From: Kribbella sindirgiensis
GTDB taxonomy: Bacteria > Actinomycetota > Actinomycetes > Propionibacteriales > Kribbellaceae
Length of the DNA stretch: 64,000 nucleotides
Reading direction: 5' to 3'
Assembly (NCBI RefSeq): GCF_004331435.1
Contig: NZ_SJKA01000025.1
Location: 42,540 to 106,539 of the forward strand
Part shown: piece after piece, positions 9,537-18,186 of the stretch
How positions within the stretch are numbered: position 1 is the first letter of the stretch
Layout of the letters: every line of letters starts with the position of its first letter
Translations under genes and position numbers: made by a program
The notes under the pieces: model-generated
Told to the model about the DNA's origin: nothing
Database searches by the model: none
The model's input: the letters and a program-made list of their open reading frames with translations, nothing else

Positions 9537-9554
9537 TGAGTGAGTACTCACTCA
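9537..9554. promoter_or_regulatory. 18-bp perfect palindromic operator of the TetR-ABC operon
   Basis: TGAGTGAGTACTCACTCA is an uninterrupted perfect palindrome ending 15 bp before the GTG start at 9570. Its position over the promoter or start region, and its TetR-like half-site (TGAGTGAGT), make it the likely autoregulatory site of the downstream TetR protein and hence of the two ABC genes in the same operon. Confidence 0.75.
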
Positions 9555-9569
9555 GTTACCTTTGACGGC

Positions 9570-10241
9570 GTGAGCCCACGAGCGACCCCACTGCCCCCCG
9601 AGGAACGGCGCGCTGCCATCCTCGCGGCCGCGCTGCCGTTGCTGGAGGAGTTCGGCACCGAGGTCAGTACCAAGCAGATCGCCGAAGCGGCAGGGATCGC
9701 CGAGGGGACGATCTTCCGTGCGTTCGGCAGCAAGGACGCACTGGTCGAGGCCGCGATGGCGACCGCGTTCGACCCGTCGGACCTGATCCACGCCCTCGAA
9801 CAGGTCGATCGCACGCTGCCGCTGCGGGAGCGGACCGTCGTCGCGGTCGAGATCAGCCAGGAGCGGTTGCGCCGGGTGTTCAAACTGCTGTTCGCGCTGC
9901 GGATCCGCCGGCCACCCGAGTTCAAGCACTCGACGCCGATGGACGAGGCGCGGCGCAAACGTCAGAACGACCTGGCCAACGCCGCATTCGCCGACTTGCT
10001 GCGACCGGACGCCGACCAGTTGCGGCTGCCACCGGAGGACGTCGTACGGATGATCGGCCTGCTCACGTTCTCGGCCACCCACCCAATGGTTTCCGGCGGC
10101 CACGTGCTGACCGCCGAGGAGATCGTCGACTTCGCCTTCGACGGACTCCGCAAGCATCGAACCGGTCAGCCACCGGCTTCCGAGGACATCGTCGGATTCG
10201 CGCTCGACGGTGCCCGCCATCACGACTCTGGGGATGATTGA
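9570..10241 (+). CDS. TetR/AcrR family regulator of the heterodimeric ABC exporter
   Basis: About 223 residues. The helix-turn-helix reads RRAAILAAALPLLEEFGTEVSTKQIAEAAGIAEGTIFRAFGSKDALVEAAM. I choose the GTG at 9570 (SPRATPLPPEERR) because starting at 9540 would translate through the perfect palindrome at 9537-9554. The stop codon TGA overlaps the first base of the next ATG, so this regulator is co-transcribed and coupled with the ABC exporter genes downstream and probably represses its own operon. Confidence 0.9.
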   Translation: MSPRATPLPPEERRAAILAAALPLLEEFGTEVSTKQIAEAAGIAEGTIFRAFGSKDALVEAAMATAFDPSDLIHALEQVDRTLPLRERTVVAVEISQERLRRVFKLLFALRIRRPPEFKHSTPMDEARRKRQNDLANAAFADLLRPDADQLRLPPEDVVRMIGLLTFSATHPMVSGGHVLTAEEIVDFAFDGLRKHRTGQPPASEDIVGFALDGARHHDSGDD

Positions 10242-11974
10242 TGTTACTTCGCGTCTTGCGTACGCACCTGCGTCCGTACGCGGGAAACCTGCTCCTGGTG
10301 GTCGTCCTGCAACTGATCGGGACGATCGCCTCCCTCTACCTGCCCAGCCTGAACGCCGACATCATCGACAACGGCGTGGCCAAGGGCGACACCGACTACA
10401 TCATGAGCACCGGCGGCTGGATGCTCGGCGTCAGCCTGGTGCAGATCGCCTGCACGATCACCGCCGTGTACTTCGGTGCGAAGACGGCTGCCCTGTTCGG
10501 ACGTGACGTCCGCGCCGCCGTGTTCCACCGGGTCGGCGAGTTCTCCGCGCGGGAGGTGAACCAGTTCGGTGCGCCGACGCTGATCTCGCGCAGTACGAAC
10601 GACGTCACCCAGATCCAGATGCTGGTCGTCACCACCTGCACGATGCTGGTCGCCGCGCCGATCACGATGGTCGGCGGCGTGATCATGGCGGTCCGCGAGG
10701 ACGTCGGCCTGTCCTGGCTGGTGGCGGTCGCCGTACCGCTGCTGGCGCTCTGTATCGGGTTCATCGCGAGCCGGATGGTGCCGCAGTTCCGGAAGATGCA
10801 GAAGAACATCGACGGGGTGAACCGGGTGCTGCGCGAGCAGATCGCGGGCATCCGGGTGGTCCGGGCGTTCGTCCGCGAGCCGCACGAGGTCGAGCGCTTC
10901 GGCGAGGCCAACGCGAACCTGACCGACACCGCGATCCGGGCCGGCCGGCTGATGGCGCTGGTGTTCCCGACGGTGATGCTGATCCTGAACGTGTCGAGTA
11001 TCGCGGTGCTGTGGTTCGGCGCCTCCCGGGTCGAGAACCAGACCATGGAGGTCGGCGCACTGACCGCGTTCCTGAGTTACCTGATCCAGATCCTGTTCTC
11101 GGTCATGATGGGCGTGTTCGTGATGATCATGGTGCCGCGCGCATCGGTCTGCGCGGACCGGATCTCCGAGGTCCTCGACACCGAGTCGTCGGTGCGGCCG
11201 CCGGTCACGCCGATCGGCAGCTTCACCGGCCGCGGCCAGCTGGTGTTCGAGCGGGCCTCGTTCAAGTACCCGGGCGCCGCCGAGCCGGTACTGCGCGACG
11301 TCAGCTTCGTCGCGTCGCCGGGTCAGACCACCGCGATCATCGGCAGCACCGGCGCCGGTAAGACCACGCTGCTCTCGCTGGTGCCGCGGTTGTTCGACGC
11401 GACCGAGGGGCGGGTGCTCGTCGACGGTATCGACGTACGGGAGATCGAGCCCGAGGCGCTGTGGGAGCGGATCGGTCTGGTGCCGCAGCGTCCGTACCTG
11501 TTCTCCGGAACGATCGCCAGCAACCTGCGGTACGGCAACCCGGACGCGACCGACGAGGAGCTCTGGGAGGCGCTGGAGATTGCCCAGGGCAAGGACTTCG
11601 TCGAGGCCATGCCGGAAGGGCTGAACGCGCCGATCGCGCAGGGCGGCACGAACGTGTCCGGCGGTCAGCGGCAGCGGCTCGCGATCGCGCGGGCGCTCGT
11701 CCGGAAGCCGGAGATCTTCTTGTTCGACGACTCGTTCTCGGCGCTCGACCTGTCGACGGACGCCCGGTTGCGGGCGGCGCTGCGGCCTGTCACCCGCGAC
11801 GCCTGCGTGGTCGTCGTCGCCCAGCGGGTCTCCACGATCGTCGACGCCGACCAGATCGTCGTGATCGAGGACGGCGCGATCGTCGGCAAGGGCACCCATC
11901 AGGAGTTGCTCGACACGTGTCCGACGTACGTCGAGATCGTCGAGTCCCAGCGTTCCGCGGAGGAGGCGGCATGA
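10241..11974 (+). CDS. ABC exporter subunit with degenerate catalytic site (heterodimer partner 1)
   Basis: A 577-residue half transporter with a six-helix membrane domain followed by a nucleotide-binding domain. Walker A (GSTGAGKTT) and the signature (VSGGQRQRL) are normal, but Walker B reads IFLFDDSFSALD: the catalytic Glu is replaced by Asp, the hallmark of the non-hydrolysing site in heterodimeric exporters such as TM287/288, BmrCD or LmrCD. The partner is the next gene, which overlaps by 4 bp. The ATG at 10241 is favoured over the TTG at 10238. The exporter should be multidrug or lipid type and is under the TetR protein encoded just upstream. Confidence 0.93.
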   Translation: MLLRVLRTHLRPYAGNLLLVVVLQLIGTIASLYLPSLNADIIDNGVAKGDTDYIMSTGGWMLGVSLVQIACTITAVYFGAKTAALFGRDVRAAVFHRVGEFSAREVNQFGAPTLISRSTNDVTQIQMLVVTTCTMLVAAPITMVGGVIMAVREDVGLSWLVAVAVPLLALCIGFIASRMVPQFRKMQKNIDGVNRVLREQIAGIRVVRAFVREPHEVERFGEANANLTDTAIRAGRLMALVFPTVMLILNVSSIAVLWFGASRVENQTMEVGALTAFLSYLIQILFSVMMGVFVMIMVPRASVCADRISEVLDTESSVRPPVTPIGSFTGRGQLVFERASFKYPGAAEPVLRDVSFVASPGQTTAIIGSTGAGKTTLLSLVPRLFDATEGRVLVDGIDVREIEPEALWERIGLVPQRPYLFSGTIASNLRYGNPDATDEELWEALEIAQGKDFVEAMPEGLNAPIAQGGTNVSGGQRQRLAIARALVRKPEIFLFDDSFSALDLSTDARLRAALRPVTRDACVVVVAQRVSTIVDADQIVVIEDGAIVGKGTHQELLDTCPTYVEIVESQRSAEEAA

Positions 11975-14022
11975 GCGAGTCGGAACAGCCTGCTGCGGAA
12001 AGCAAGGGCTCGGAGAACAAGACGGTCAAGGCCACTGAGCGGCCGACCACCGGGCGTGCGTTCGGGCCGCCGGGAGGGATTCCGGGGGACAAGTCGATCG
12101 ACTTCCTGCCCTCGGCGAAGCGGCTGCTCAAGCGGCTGCGTCCGCACCGGGTGCAGGTGTCGGGTGTCGTGCTGCTCGCGATCTTCAGCGTCGGCCTGTC
12201 GGTGCTCGGCCCGAAGATCCTCGGGCGCGCGACCGACATCATCTTCGCCGGTGCGATCGGCAAGAGGTTCCCGAGCGGTTTGAGCAAGGAGCAGGTCATC
12301 GAGCAGACCCGCGCGTCCGGCAACGGCCGGCTGGCGGACCTGCTGCAGGGAATCGACCTGATCCCCGGCGTCGGCATCGACTTCGATGCCCTGCGCAACG
12401 TCCTGCTGCTGGTGCTGGCGTTGTACGTCGGCGCGTTCTTCCTGTCCTGGGCACAGGGCTACATCCTGAACGGCGTCGTCCAGCGGACCATTCTGGACCT
12501 GCGGTCCGAGGTCGAGGAGAAGCTGAACAAGCTGCCGCTGAGCTACTTCGACGGCGCGCCGCGCGGTGAGCTGCTCAGCCGGGTCACCAACGACATCGAC
12601 AACATCTCGACCAGCCTGCAGCAGACGCTGAGCCAGTTGCTGACGTCGCTGCTGACGGTGATCGGGGTGATCACGATGATGTTCGTGATCTCGCCGTTGC
12701 TGGCGCTGATCGCGCTCGTCACGATCCCGATCTCGATGGTGCTGACGGCGGCGATCGCGAAGCGTTCGCAGGTCCGGTTCGTCGCGCAATGGCGGCATAC
12801 CGGCGCTTTGAACGGTCAGATCGAGGAGGCGTTCACCGGGCACGAACTGGTGAAGGTCTTCGGCCGGCAGAAGGAGATCGAGGCGAGCTTCGCGGAGAAG
12901 AACGAGGAGCTGTACAAGGCCGCGTTCGGGGCGCAGTTCATCTCCGGTCTGATCATGCCGCTGATGATGTTCATCGGGAACGTGAACTACGTGGTGATCG
13001 CGGTGGTGGGCGGTCTGCGGGTCGCCTCCGGCACGATGTCGCTGGGTGACGTCCAGGCGTTCATCCAGTACTCGCGGCAGTTCACCCAGCCGCTGACCCA
13101 GGTGGCCTCGATGGCGAACCTGCTGCAGTCCGGTGTTGCGTCGGCGGAGCGTGTGTTCGAGGTGCTGGACGCCAAGGAGCAGGTGCCGGACGACGCGACC
13201 CCGGAGAAGGTCACCGACTCTCGCGGGCGGGTCGAGTTCGAGCACGTCTCGTTCTCGTACGACCCGGAGAAGCCGCTGATCACCGACCTGAGCCTGGTCG
13301 CCGAACCGGGTCAGACGGTCGCGATCGTCGGCCCGACCGGCGCCGGGAAGACCACGCTGGTCAACCTGATCATGCGGTTCTACGAGCTGAACGGCGGGCG
13401 GATCACACTCGACGGCGTCGACATCACCGACCTGACCCGGCACGACCTGCGCTCGCGGATCGGCATGGTGCTGCAGGACACCTGGCTGTTCGGCGGCACG
13501 ATCCGGGACAACATCCTCTACGGCAACCTGAAGGCCACCGAGGAGGACATGCTGGCGGCCGCGAAGGCGACGTACGTCGATCGCTTCGTGCACAGCCTGC
13601 CGGACGGGTACGACACGGTCATCGACGAGGAAGGCAGCAACGTCAGCGCCGGTGAGAAGCAGTTGCTCACCATCGCCCGCGCGTTCCTCGCCGACCCGCA
13701 GTTGCTGATCCTCGACGAGGCGACCAGCTCGGTCGACACCCGTACGGAGGTCCTGGTGCAGCGCGCCATGGCCGCCCTGCGCTCCGACCGCACCAGCTTC
13801 GTCATCGCCCACCGCCTGTCCACCATCCGCGATGCGGACCTCATCCTCGTCATGGAAGACGGCGCCATCGTCGAACAAGGCAACCACCGCGAACTCCTCG
13901 CAGCCGACGGCGCCTACGCCCGCCTCTACAACGCCCAGTTCAGCGGCGCAGTAGTAGACATCGACGAAGAAGCAGCCGCCCTACCAACCCCCACCCCAGC
14001 CGGCCGCCCCATAGCCCGCTGA
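11971..14022 (+). CDS. ABC exporter subunit with intact catalytic Glu (heterodimer partner 2)
   Basis: A 683-residue half transporter. The first 45 residues are a charged extension (SEQPAAESKGSENK), then a membrane domain with a long extracellular insertion between the first two helices, then the nucleotide-binding domain. Walker A is GPTGAGKTT and Walker B keeps the Glu (LLILDEATSSVD), but the signature is altered to VSAGEKQLL. Together with the Asp variant in the partner this gives one complete and one degenerate ATP site. The start ATG at 11971 overlaps the partner's stop (ATGA) and follows GGAGGAGGCGGC. The frame is open much further upstream, but that part is inside the partner gene. Confidence 0.93.
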   Translation: MSESEQPAAESKGSENKTVKATERPTTGRAFGPPGGIPGDKSIDFLPSAKRLLKRLRPHRVQVSGVVLLAIFSVGLSVLGPKILGRATDIIFAGAIGKRFPSGLSKEQVIEQTRASGNGRLADLLQGIDLIPGVGIDFDALRNVLLLVLALYVGAFFLSWAQGYILNGVVQRTILDLRSEVEEKLNKLPLSYFDGAPRGELLSRVTNDIDNISTSLQQTLSQLLTSLLTVIGVITMMFVISPLLALIALVTIPISMVLTAAIAKRSQVRFVAQWRHTGALNGQIEEAFTGHELVKVFGRQKEIEASFAEKNEELYKAAFGAQFISGLIMPLMMFIGNVNYVVIAVVGGLRVASGTMSLGDVQAFIQYSRQFTQPLTQVASMANLLQSGVASAERVFEVLDAKEQVPDDATPEKVTDSRGRVEFEHVSFSYDPEKPLITDLSLVAEPGQTVAIVGPTGAGKTTLVNLIMRFYELNGGRITLDGVDITDLTRHDLRSRIGMVLQDTWLFGGTIRDNILYGNLKATEEDMLAAAKATYVDRFVHSLPDGYDTVIDEEGSNVSAGEKQLLTIARAFLADPQLLILDEATSSVDTRTEVLVQRAMAALRSDRTSFVIAHRLSTIRDADLILVMEDGAIVEQGNHRELLAADGAYARLYNAQFSGAVVDIDEEAAALPTPTPAGRPIAR

Positions 14023-14028
14023 CTGGAA

Positions 14029-14063
14029 CAGGACGGGGACACCATCGAGGTGCCCCCGTCCTG
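14029..14063 (+). terminator. Hairpin terminator after the ABC operon
   Basis: CAGGACGGGG at 14029-14038 pairs perfectly with CCCCGTCCTG at 14054-14063, and the loop continues the stem with one bulge (GACACC/GGTGCC). There is no clear T-tract, as is common in high-GC actinobacteria. It begins 6 bp after the stop of the last ABC gene. Confidence 0.7.
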
Positions 14064-14116
14064 CTGCCTGTGGATAACTCCCGCGCCGAACTCGCGAACT
14101 ATGCGGTACTTGGCAG

Positions 14117-15442
14117 ATGCCCAACAACGCAGACGTCCTCCGGGAACGCAGCGCCCGCACAGCGCGCCGAGTTGCCGCACAACTGAGCATCTCCGACGCT
14201 GCGGACGTCATGACGCTGCGGGACGCCTACCTCGTCGCGTACGAGTTTCCGGCGCCGCTGATGGTCAGGGTCGCCGACACCATGCTCGCCGATCTCAGGG
14301 ACGACATCGCCGTACGGAAGGTCGATCGCATCGTCGCGCTCGGCCGGGACGGGCATCACCTTGCGCTGGCGATGAGGCAACTCGACGGCCAGTTCTTCGG
14401 TCGGCATGGGGCGAACCTGGTGCTGTCACGGATCCTGGTCGAGAACGCGCTCCAGGATCTGGAACGCCATCAGGGCTTGGCGTTTCCCCAGTTGCAGGCG
14501 TTTCGGGGCGCGGCGGGGCGGGTGGATCCTGCGGATACGGTGGGTGGGCTTCGGATGCTGACCGACTACCTGCACGACGAGGGGGTGCCGGTTGGGCGAC
14601 CGGGAAGCCGGGTGACAGTCGTCGACACGAGTTTCAAGGGCAGCGTGCAGGAGTTGCTCGCCGCGGTGTACCCGGAGACGGAGTTCATCGGACGGTACGC
14701 CTTCTACGGTGAGTCGCCGGATGACCCGCATCCCGGGAGCAAGAAGGGGTACGAGGTGCACCTGCCCGCAGCGGAGACGCAGCACGGACGAGCTCTCGAC
14801 ATCCTCCCGGCCGATGAATCCAAGACGTTCGCACACCGCATTGCGCTGCATAGCATCGAGAAGTTGCTGAACGGTCCGATGTCGAGCCCGGAGCGGATCG
14901 GCGAGCGCGGACCCGAGCAGTCCGGTCAAAGACACGACCCGGAGCTCCTGAGGGGCTTGAGGCCGGCGCGGGTGTCGGCCCGGCTGCGCGATCCTCGCGT
15001 ACGAGAGGGCGTGAAGGTAGTGAACCTGAAGGCCGTCGAGGATCTGGCGCGGGATATCGCCGTACTGCGTGATGCCGGGGGCAACTACCGGGGCTGGTTG
15101 GATGACTGGAGCGGGCGGTATCGGCGGGAGATCCGCGCGTGGATCGGGGGTGGGGCGACCGATGCGCGGCTTGCGGAGGTCCTCGACTCGTTTGTGTATC
15201 GAGCGGACAACCAGCAGGTAGAGGCGTTGCAGAAGACGTTGGATCGTGCCCAGGTGCCGGAACGTGACCGGCAAGCGATCTGGGAGTCGTACGAGCGGTG
15301 CGGGAGCGACAGCGACAAGCGGGTGTTCGTTGAGAATGTGTTCGGCTCGATGCGGAGAGGCGGCGGTGGTGGTGGGCGAGGGCAGGGACGAGGATCCGGT
15401 GGACGAGTGGATGGCGCTCGCCTGGACGACCGCGAACGTTGA
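14117..15442 (+). CDS. Uncharacterised protein with GRDGHH and DTSFKGS motifs
   Basis: A 441-residue soluble protein that I cannot assign to a named family. Two segments stand out: VDRIVALGRDGHHLALAMRQL (about residues 74-94) and VTVVDTSFKGSVQELLAAVYP (about residues 175-195). This pairing of an RDG loop with a D-x-x-x-x-GS loop after a hydrophobic strand resembles HAD- or Rossmann-like modules found in polysaccharide-biosynthesis proteins, but the resemblance is weak and only by eye. The C-terminus is helical and ends in a Gly/Arg-rich tail. The 3' end overlaps the nucleoside-hydrolase-like gene by about 70 bp, so the two are probably a translation-coupled pair. No signal peptide is visible. 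Confidence 0.75.
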   Translation: MPNNADVLRERSARTARRVAAQLSISDAADVMTLRDAYLVAYEFPAPLMVRVADTMLADLRDDIAVRKVDRIVALGRDGHHLALAMRQLDGQFFGRHGANLVLSRILVENALQDLERHQGLAFPQLQAFRGAAGRVDPADTVGGLRMLTDYLHDEGVPVGRPGSRVTVVDTSFKGSVQELLAAVYPETEFIGRYAFYGESPDDPHPGSKKGYEVHLPAAETQHGRALDILPADESKTFAHRIALHSIEKLLNGPMSSPERIGERGPEQSGQRHDPELLRGLRPARVSARLRDPRVREGVKVVNLKAVEDLARDIAVLRDAGGNYRGWLDDWSGRYRREIRAWIGGGATDARLAEVLDSFVYRADNQQVEALQKTLDRAQVPERDRQAIWESYERCGSDSDKRVFVENVFGSMRRGGGGGGRGQGRGSGGRVDGARLDDRER

Positions 15443-16364
15443 GGGCCTCGAGGATCTTGCCGACGAGATGATCCTCGCTGGGCCCCCACCCGCGGTCGGT
15501 GTGCCCGCTATCGCGAAGGCGCCGATGGTTATTGATACGGATGCTGGTGGGGATCCGGATGACAGTGTTGCGGTGGTGGCGGCGGCTCGGTTGGTGCCTG
15601 AGTTGGCGTTGGTGGTCACCAGCGACGAGTACGGCGGGGAGCGGGCTCGGTTCGTGCGGTGGTTGCTGGATCTGGCAGGGCGGTCGGATGTTCGCGTGGT
15701 GGCGGGGGCCGATCTGGGGAATCGGAGGGGATTCGTCGTCGGCGGGATGTGTCCGGCGGATGTCCCGCCGCAGGTCACGGACGTGGCGGCGGCGGTCAGT
15801 GAGGTCTTCGAGGGGCTGGACGGGCAGGTTCGGTGGGTGGGGATGGGGCCGTTGTCGAATCTGGCGAGCCTGCAGCGGGAGCGGCCGGAGCTGGTGGCGC
15901 GGATGGCCGTGACGCAGATGGGTGGGGCGATCAACTACCGGGATCCGTCGCGGGCCGAGCACAACTTCCGGGCGGATCCGGACGCGGTGATCGAGATCCT
16001 GCCGACCTTGGAGCGTTGGGGTCCGCCGACGTTCGTGCTGTCCGACGTCACGTTCAACCCGGCCATCGAGATCACGGCGAAGTCGCCGCTCTACCGGAGG
16101 TGGGCCGCCCCGGACGCGAGGCCGTGGGAGCGCGTGTTGCGCGAACAGTTCGATCGCTGGACGGCGAAGTACCCGGCCCTGCAGCACGACGCGCTGGCGC
16201 TGGCGGCTGCGATGCTTTGGCCGGGGGTGCGGTTCGTGCGGGAGCACGTGGTGCTCGACGACGTCGCGCGGATGAGCCTGAACGCTGACGGCGCCGAGAT
16301 CAAGATGTCGATCTCGGCCGACTACAGCGCCTTCATGTCCTGGCTGGAGACCGCGCTGGGCTAG
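15369..16364 (+). CDS. Nucleoside hydrolase-like protein
   Basis: About 331 residues. The signature VIDTDAGGDPDDSVAVV matches the DxDxxxDD calcium-binding motif of inosine/uridine-preferring nucleoside hydrolases, and VRWVGMGPLSNLASL and FNPAIEITAKS follow in the expected order. It should hydrolyse an N-glycosidic bond of a ribonucleoside or related compound. The late His and Asp are less clear (QHDALALAAAM probably carries the final Asp). The start is uncertain: GTG codons at 15366, 15369 and 15372 follow GGAGAGG, and 15399 or 15411 are also possible. All of these lie inside the preceding gene, so the pair is tightly coupled. It overlaps the CGNR gene by 4 bp at its 3' end. Confidence 0.8.
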   Translation: MVGEGRDEDPVDEWMALAWTTANVEGLEDLADEMILAGPPPAVGVPAIAKAPMVIDTDAGGDPDDSVAVVAAARLVPELALVVTSDEYGGERARFVRWLLDLAGRSDVRVVAGADLGNRRGFVVGGMCPADVPPQVTDVAAAVSEVFEGLDGQVRWVGMGPLSNLASLQRERPELVARMAVTQMGGAINYRDPSRAEHNFRADPDAVIEILPTLERWGPPTFVLSDVTFNPAIEITAKSPLYRRWAAPDARPWERVLREQFDRWTAKYPALQHDALALAAAMLWPGVRFVREHVVLDDVARMSLNADGAEIKMSISADYSAFMSWLETALG

Positions 16365-16936
16365 CTTTGAGCTGTCCGTCGGGCGTAGGCGCGGGCTGCG
16401 CGGACTCGGTCGCCGCAGCGGGTGGAGCACCAGTGGCGGCGGCCGTGGCGGATCAGGTAGCGGTTGCAGGGCGTGGACTCACAGGCCGTGAGAGCTTCCT
16501 CGCTGGTGAGGAGGTCCGCGGCACTGGCGGAGATCGTAGCCAAGGCGTGTTCGAGGATCTCGTTCGTGGGGCAGGCGTGGGCTCGATACGGGCCGGTCTT
16601 GTCGTCCCAGCGCAGCAGTGCGGCGGTCGGGACCCGGGTGAGGGCGTCGTTCACGGCGTCGAGGGCCGCGGGAAGAGCGGGGGCTCCCGTGACGCGGGCC
16701 GCGAAGAGCGAGCGGATGTGTTCGCGGAGGGCGCGGAGCTGTGTCGCGCACATCTCTTGTACGTCGGCGTCCTCGGGCGCGAGGTTACGCGCGATGAGCC
16801 AGTGGCTGACGGCGGCAGGGCTGCCCAGCAGGTCGACGTACTGGCCGCCGGGCAGCGCGATCGCCGTGTTGGCGAACTCGAGCGCGAGGTAGTCGTCCGC
16901 ACCGGGAGCGGGCGGCAGCGGCGGGGTCGGGTCCAT
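16361..16936 (-). CDS. CGNR zinc finger / ABATE domain protein
   Basis: A 191-residue protein. The N-terminal half (ALEFANTAIALPGGQYVDLLGSPAAVSHWL) is the ABATE domain. The C-terminal CGNR module has CESTPCNRYLIRHGRRHWCSTRCGDRVRAARAYARR, with four cysteines positioned to bind zinc and a basic tail for DNA. Proteins of this type are regarded as stress-linked transcription regulators. It is divergent from the MFS transporter gene across an 86-bp gap that holds a perfect inverted repeat, so it probably regulates that transporter. The start is ATG at 16936. Confidence 0.9.
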   Translation of the reverse strand: MDPTPPLPPAPGADDYLALEFANTAIALPGGQYVDLLGSPAAVSHWLIARNLAPEDADVQEMCATQLRALREHIRSLFAARVTGAPALPAALDAVNDALTRVPTAALLRWDDKTGPYRAHACPTNEILEHALATISASAADLLTSEEALTACESTPCNRYLIRHGRRHWCSTRCGDRVRAARAYARRTAQS

Positions 16937-16962
16937 GGGATCTCATGGTACAGGTTGCGTTC

Positions 16963-16995
16963 ATCCGTGAGAACGATCTACTGTCTCTCACGGAT
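16963..16995. promoter_or_regulatory. Inverted repeat between the CGNR regulator and MFS transporter genes
   Basis: ATCCGTGAGA at 16963-16972 and TCTCACGGAT at 16986-16995 are perfect 10-bp complements separated by 13 bp, so the centres of the arms are about two helical turns apart. A third partial copy, AACCGTGAG, lies just before the MFS start at 17023. This is the likely operator of the divergent pair. Confidence 0.65.
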
Positions 16996-17022
16996 AACCT
17001 GACCTGTAACCGTGAGGACGAG

Positions 17023-18186
17023 ATGAAGCTGACGGCGTTGCTGGTGTGCGTGTTCGGAGTGACCACGGGGGAGTTCGTGGTGGCCGGGATCCTGCCGGCC
17101 GTGGCGGGGGATCTCGGGGTCTCGATCCCGGCGGCAGGGCTGCTGGTGACGGCGTACGCGCTGGGCATGATCGTCGGCGGCCCGTTGCTGACGGCAATCA
17201 CCGCCGGGCGGCCGCGAAAACCTCTCGTCCTCGGGCTGCTCGCGGTCGCCGTGACGGGCAACCTGCTGTCCACGGTCGCGCCCGGGTACGGCGTCCTGTT
17301 CGTGGCCCGGATCGTGACGGCGCTGGTCACGTCCACGTTCTTCGCGAACGCGATCGTGATCGCGACCGCCTCCGCGCCACCGGAGAAGAAGGCGTCGACC
17401 GTCGCGAAGCTCGCCCTCGGGATGAACCTGGCGATGATCCTCGGCGCACCGCTCGGCACCTGGATCGGTGACGTGTTCGGCTGGCGTACGACGTTCGCCG
17501 CGATCACCGCCTGCTGCACGGTCGGCCTGATCCTGGTCGCCCGGTTCATTCCGAACGATCAGCCCGGCGTATGCACCCGCGCGCTGGCGGAGTTCGCCGT
17601 CTTCCGGAACCGTGAACTGCTCCTCGCGATCGCGATCACCGCTGTCGCCAACATCGGCGCACTGATGGTGTTCACGTACCTGGCGCCGCTGCTGACCGGC
17701 CCCGCGTCGTTCACCGCGGGAGCCATCGCCCCCATGCTGCTGGTGTACGGCGTCGGTGCGACGCTCGGCAACCTTGTGGGTGGCCGCCTCGCCGATCGCG
17801 CCCTACTGCCTTCACAACTTGGCGCGCTAGCAGTGCTAGTTCTGCTGCTCGTCGCCCTCCGGCTGAGCTCGGCCACGATCCTCATCGGCGTGCTCGTCTT
17901 CGCGCTCGGCGCAGTCGCCTTCTCCGTCATCCCCGGTATGCAAACCCGTGTCCTGACGACAGCCGCCGCGGCCCCGACGTTGGCGATCGCGGTCAACGCC
18001 TCGGCGTACCAGGTCGCGGCCGCGTTCGCGGGCTGGCTGGGTGGCCGGGTCATCGCCGGGCCCGGCCTGCCGACGATCTACGTCGTTGCCGCAGGCACCA
18101 CCGTGCTCGGTGCGTTGCTGACCGGCCTCGCATTGCGCACCACGCGGGAGCGCGCCGCGCCGGAGCACGACACGTCGGTGCGTTAG
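17023..18186 (+). CDS. MFS transporter (Cmx/CmrA-like drug:H+ antiporter type)
   Basis: About 387 residues with 12 predicted membrane helices. It opens MKLTALLVCVFGVTTGEFVVAGILPAVAGDL, typical of the DHA1 chloramphenicol/arabinose efflux group, with the motif-A-like loop ITAGRPRKP after helix 2 and ALGMNLAMILGAPLGTWIGD around helix 5. It should export a small molecule using the proton gradient. I start at the ATG at 17023, which follows GAGGACGAG; the upstream in-frame ATG at 16945 would place the inverted repeat inside the coding region. It is probably controlled by the divergent CGNR protein. Its 3' end overlaps the M20 gene by 4 bp. Confidence 0.92.
   Translation: MKLTALLVCVFGVTTGEFVVAGILPAVAGDLGVSIPAAGLLVTAYALGMIVGGPLLTAITAGRPRKPLVLGLLAVAVTGNLLSTVAPGYGVLFVARIVTALVTSTFFANAIVIATASAPPEKKASTVAKLALGMNLAMILGAPLGTWIGDVFGWRTTFAAITACCTVGLILVARFIPNDQPGVCTRALAEFAVFRNRELLLAIAITAVANIGALMVFTYLAPLLTGPASFTAGAIAPMLLVYGVGATLGNLVGGRLADRALLPSQLGALAVLVLLLVALRLSSATILIGVLVFALGAVAFSVIPGMQTRVLTTAAAAPTLAIAVNASAYQVAAAFAGWLGGRVIAGPGLPTIYVVAAGTTVLGALLTGLALRTTRERAAPEHDTSVR

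Noticed and set aside
10238..10240. TTG as the start of the first ABC subunit
   Set aside because: The ATG at 10241 overlaps the TetR stop and fits the family; the TTG adds one Met only.
11899..13887. 662-codon minus-strand frame
   Set aside because: Antisense of the second ABC subunit; no domain recognisable.
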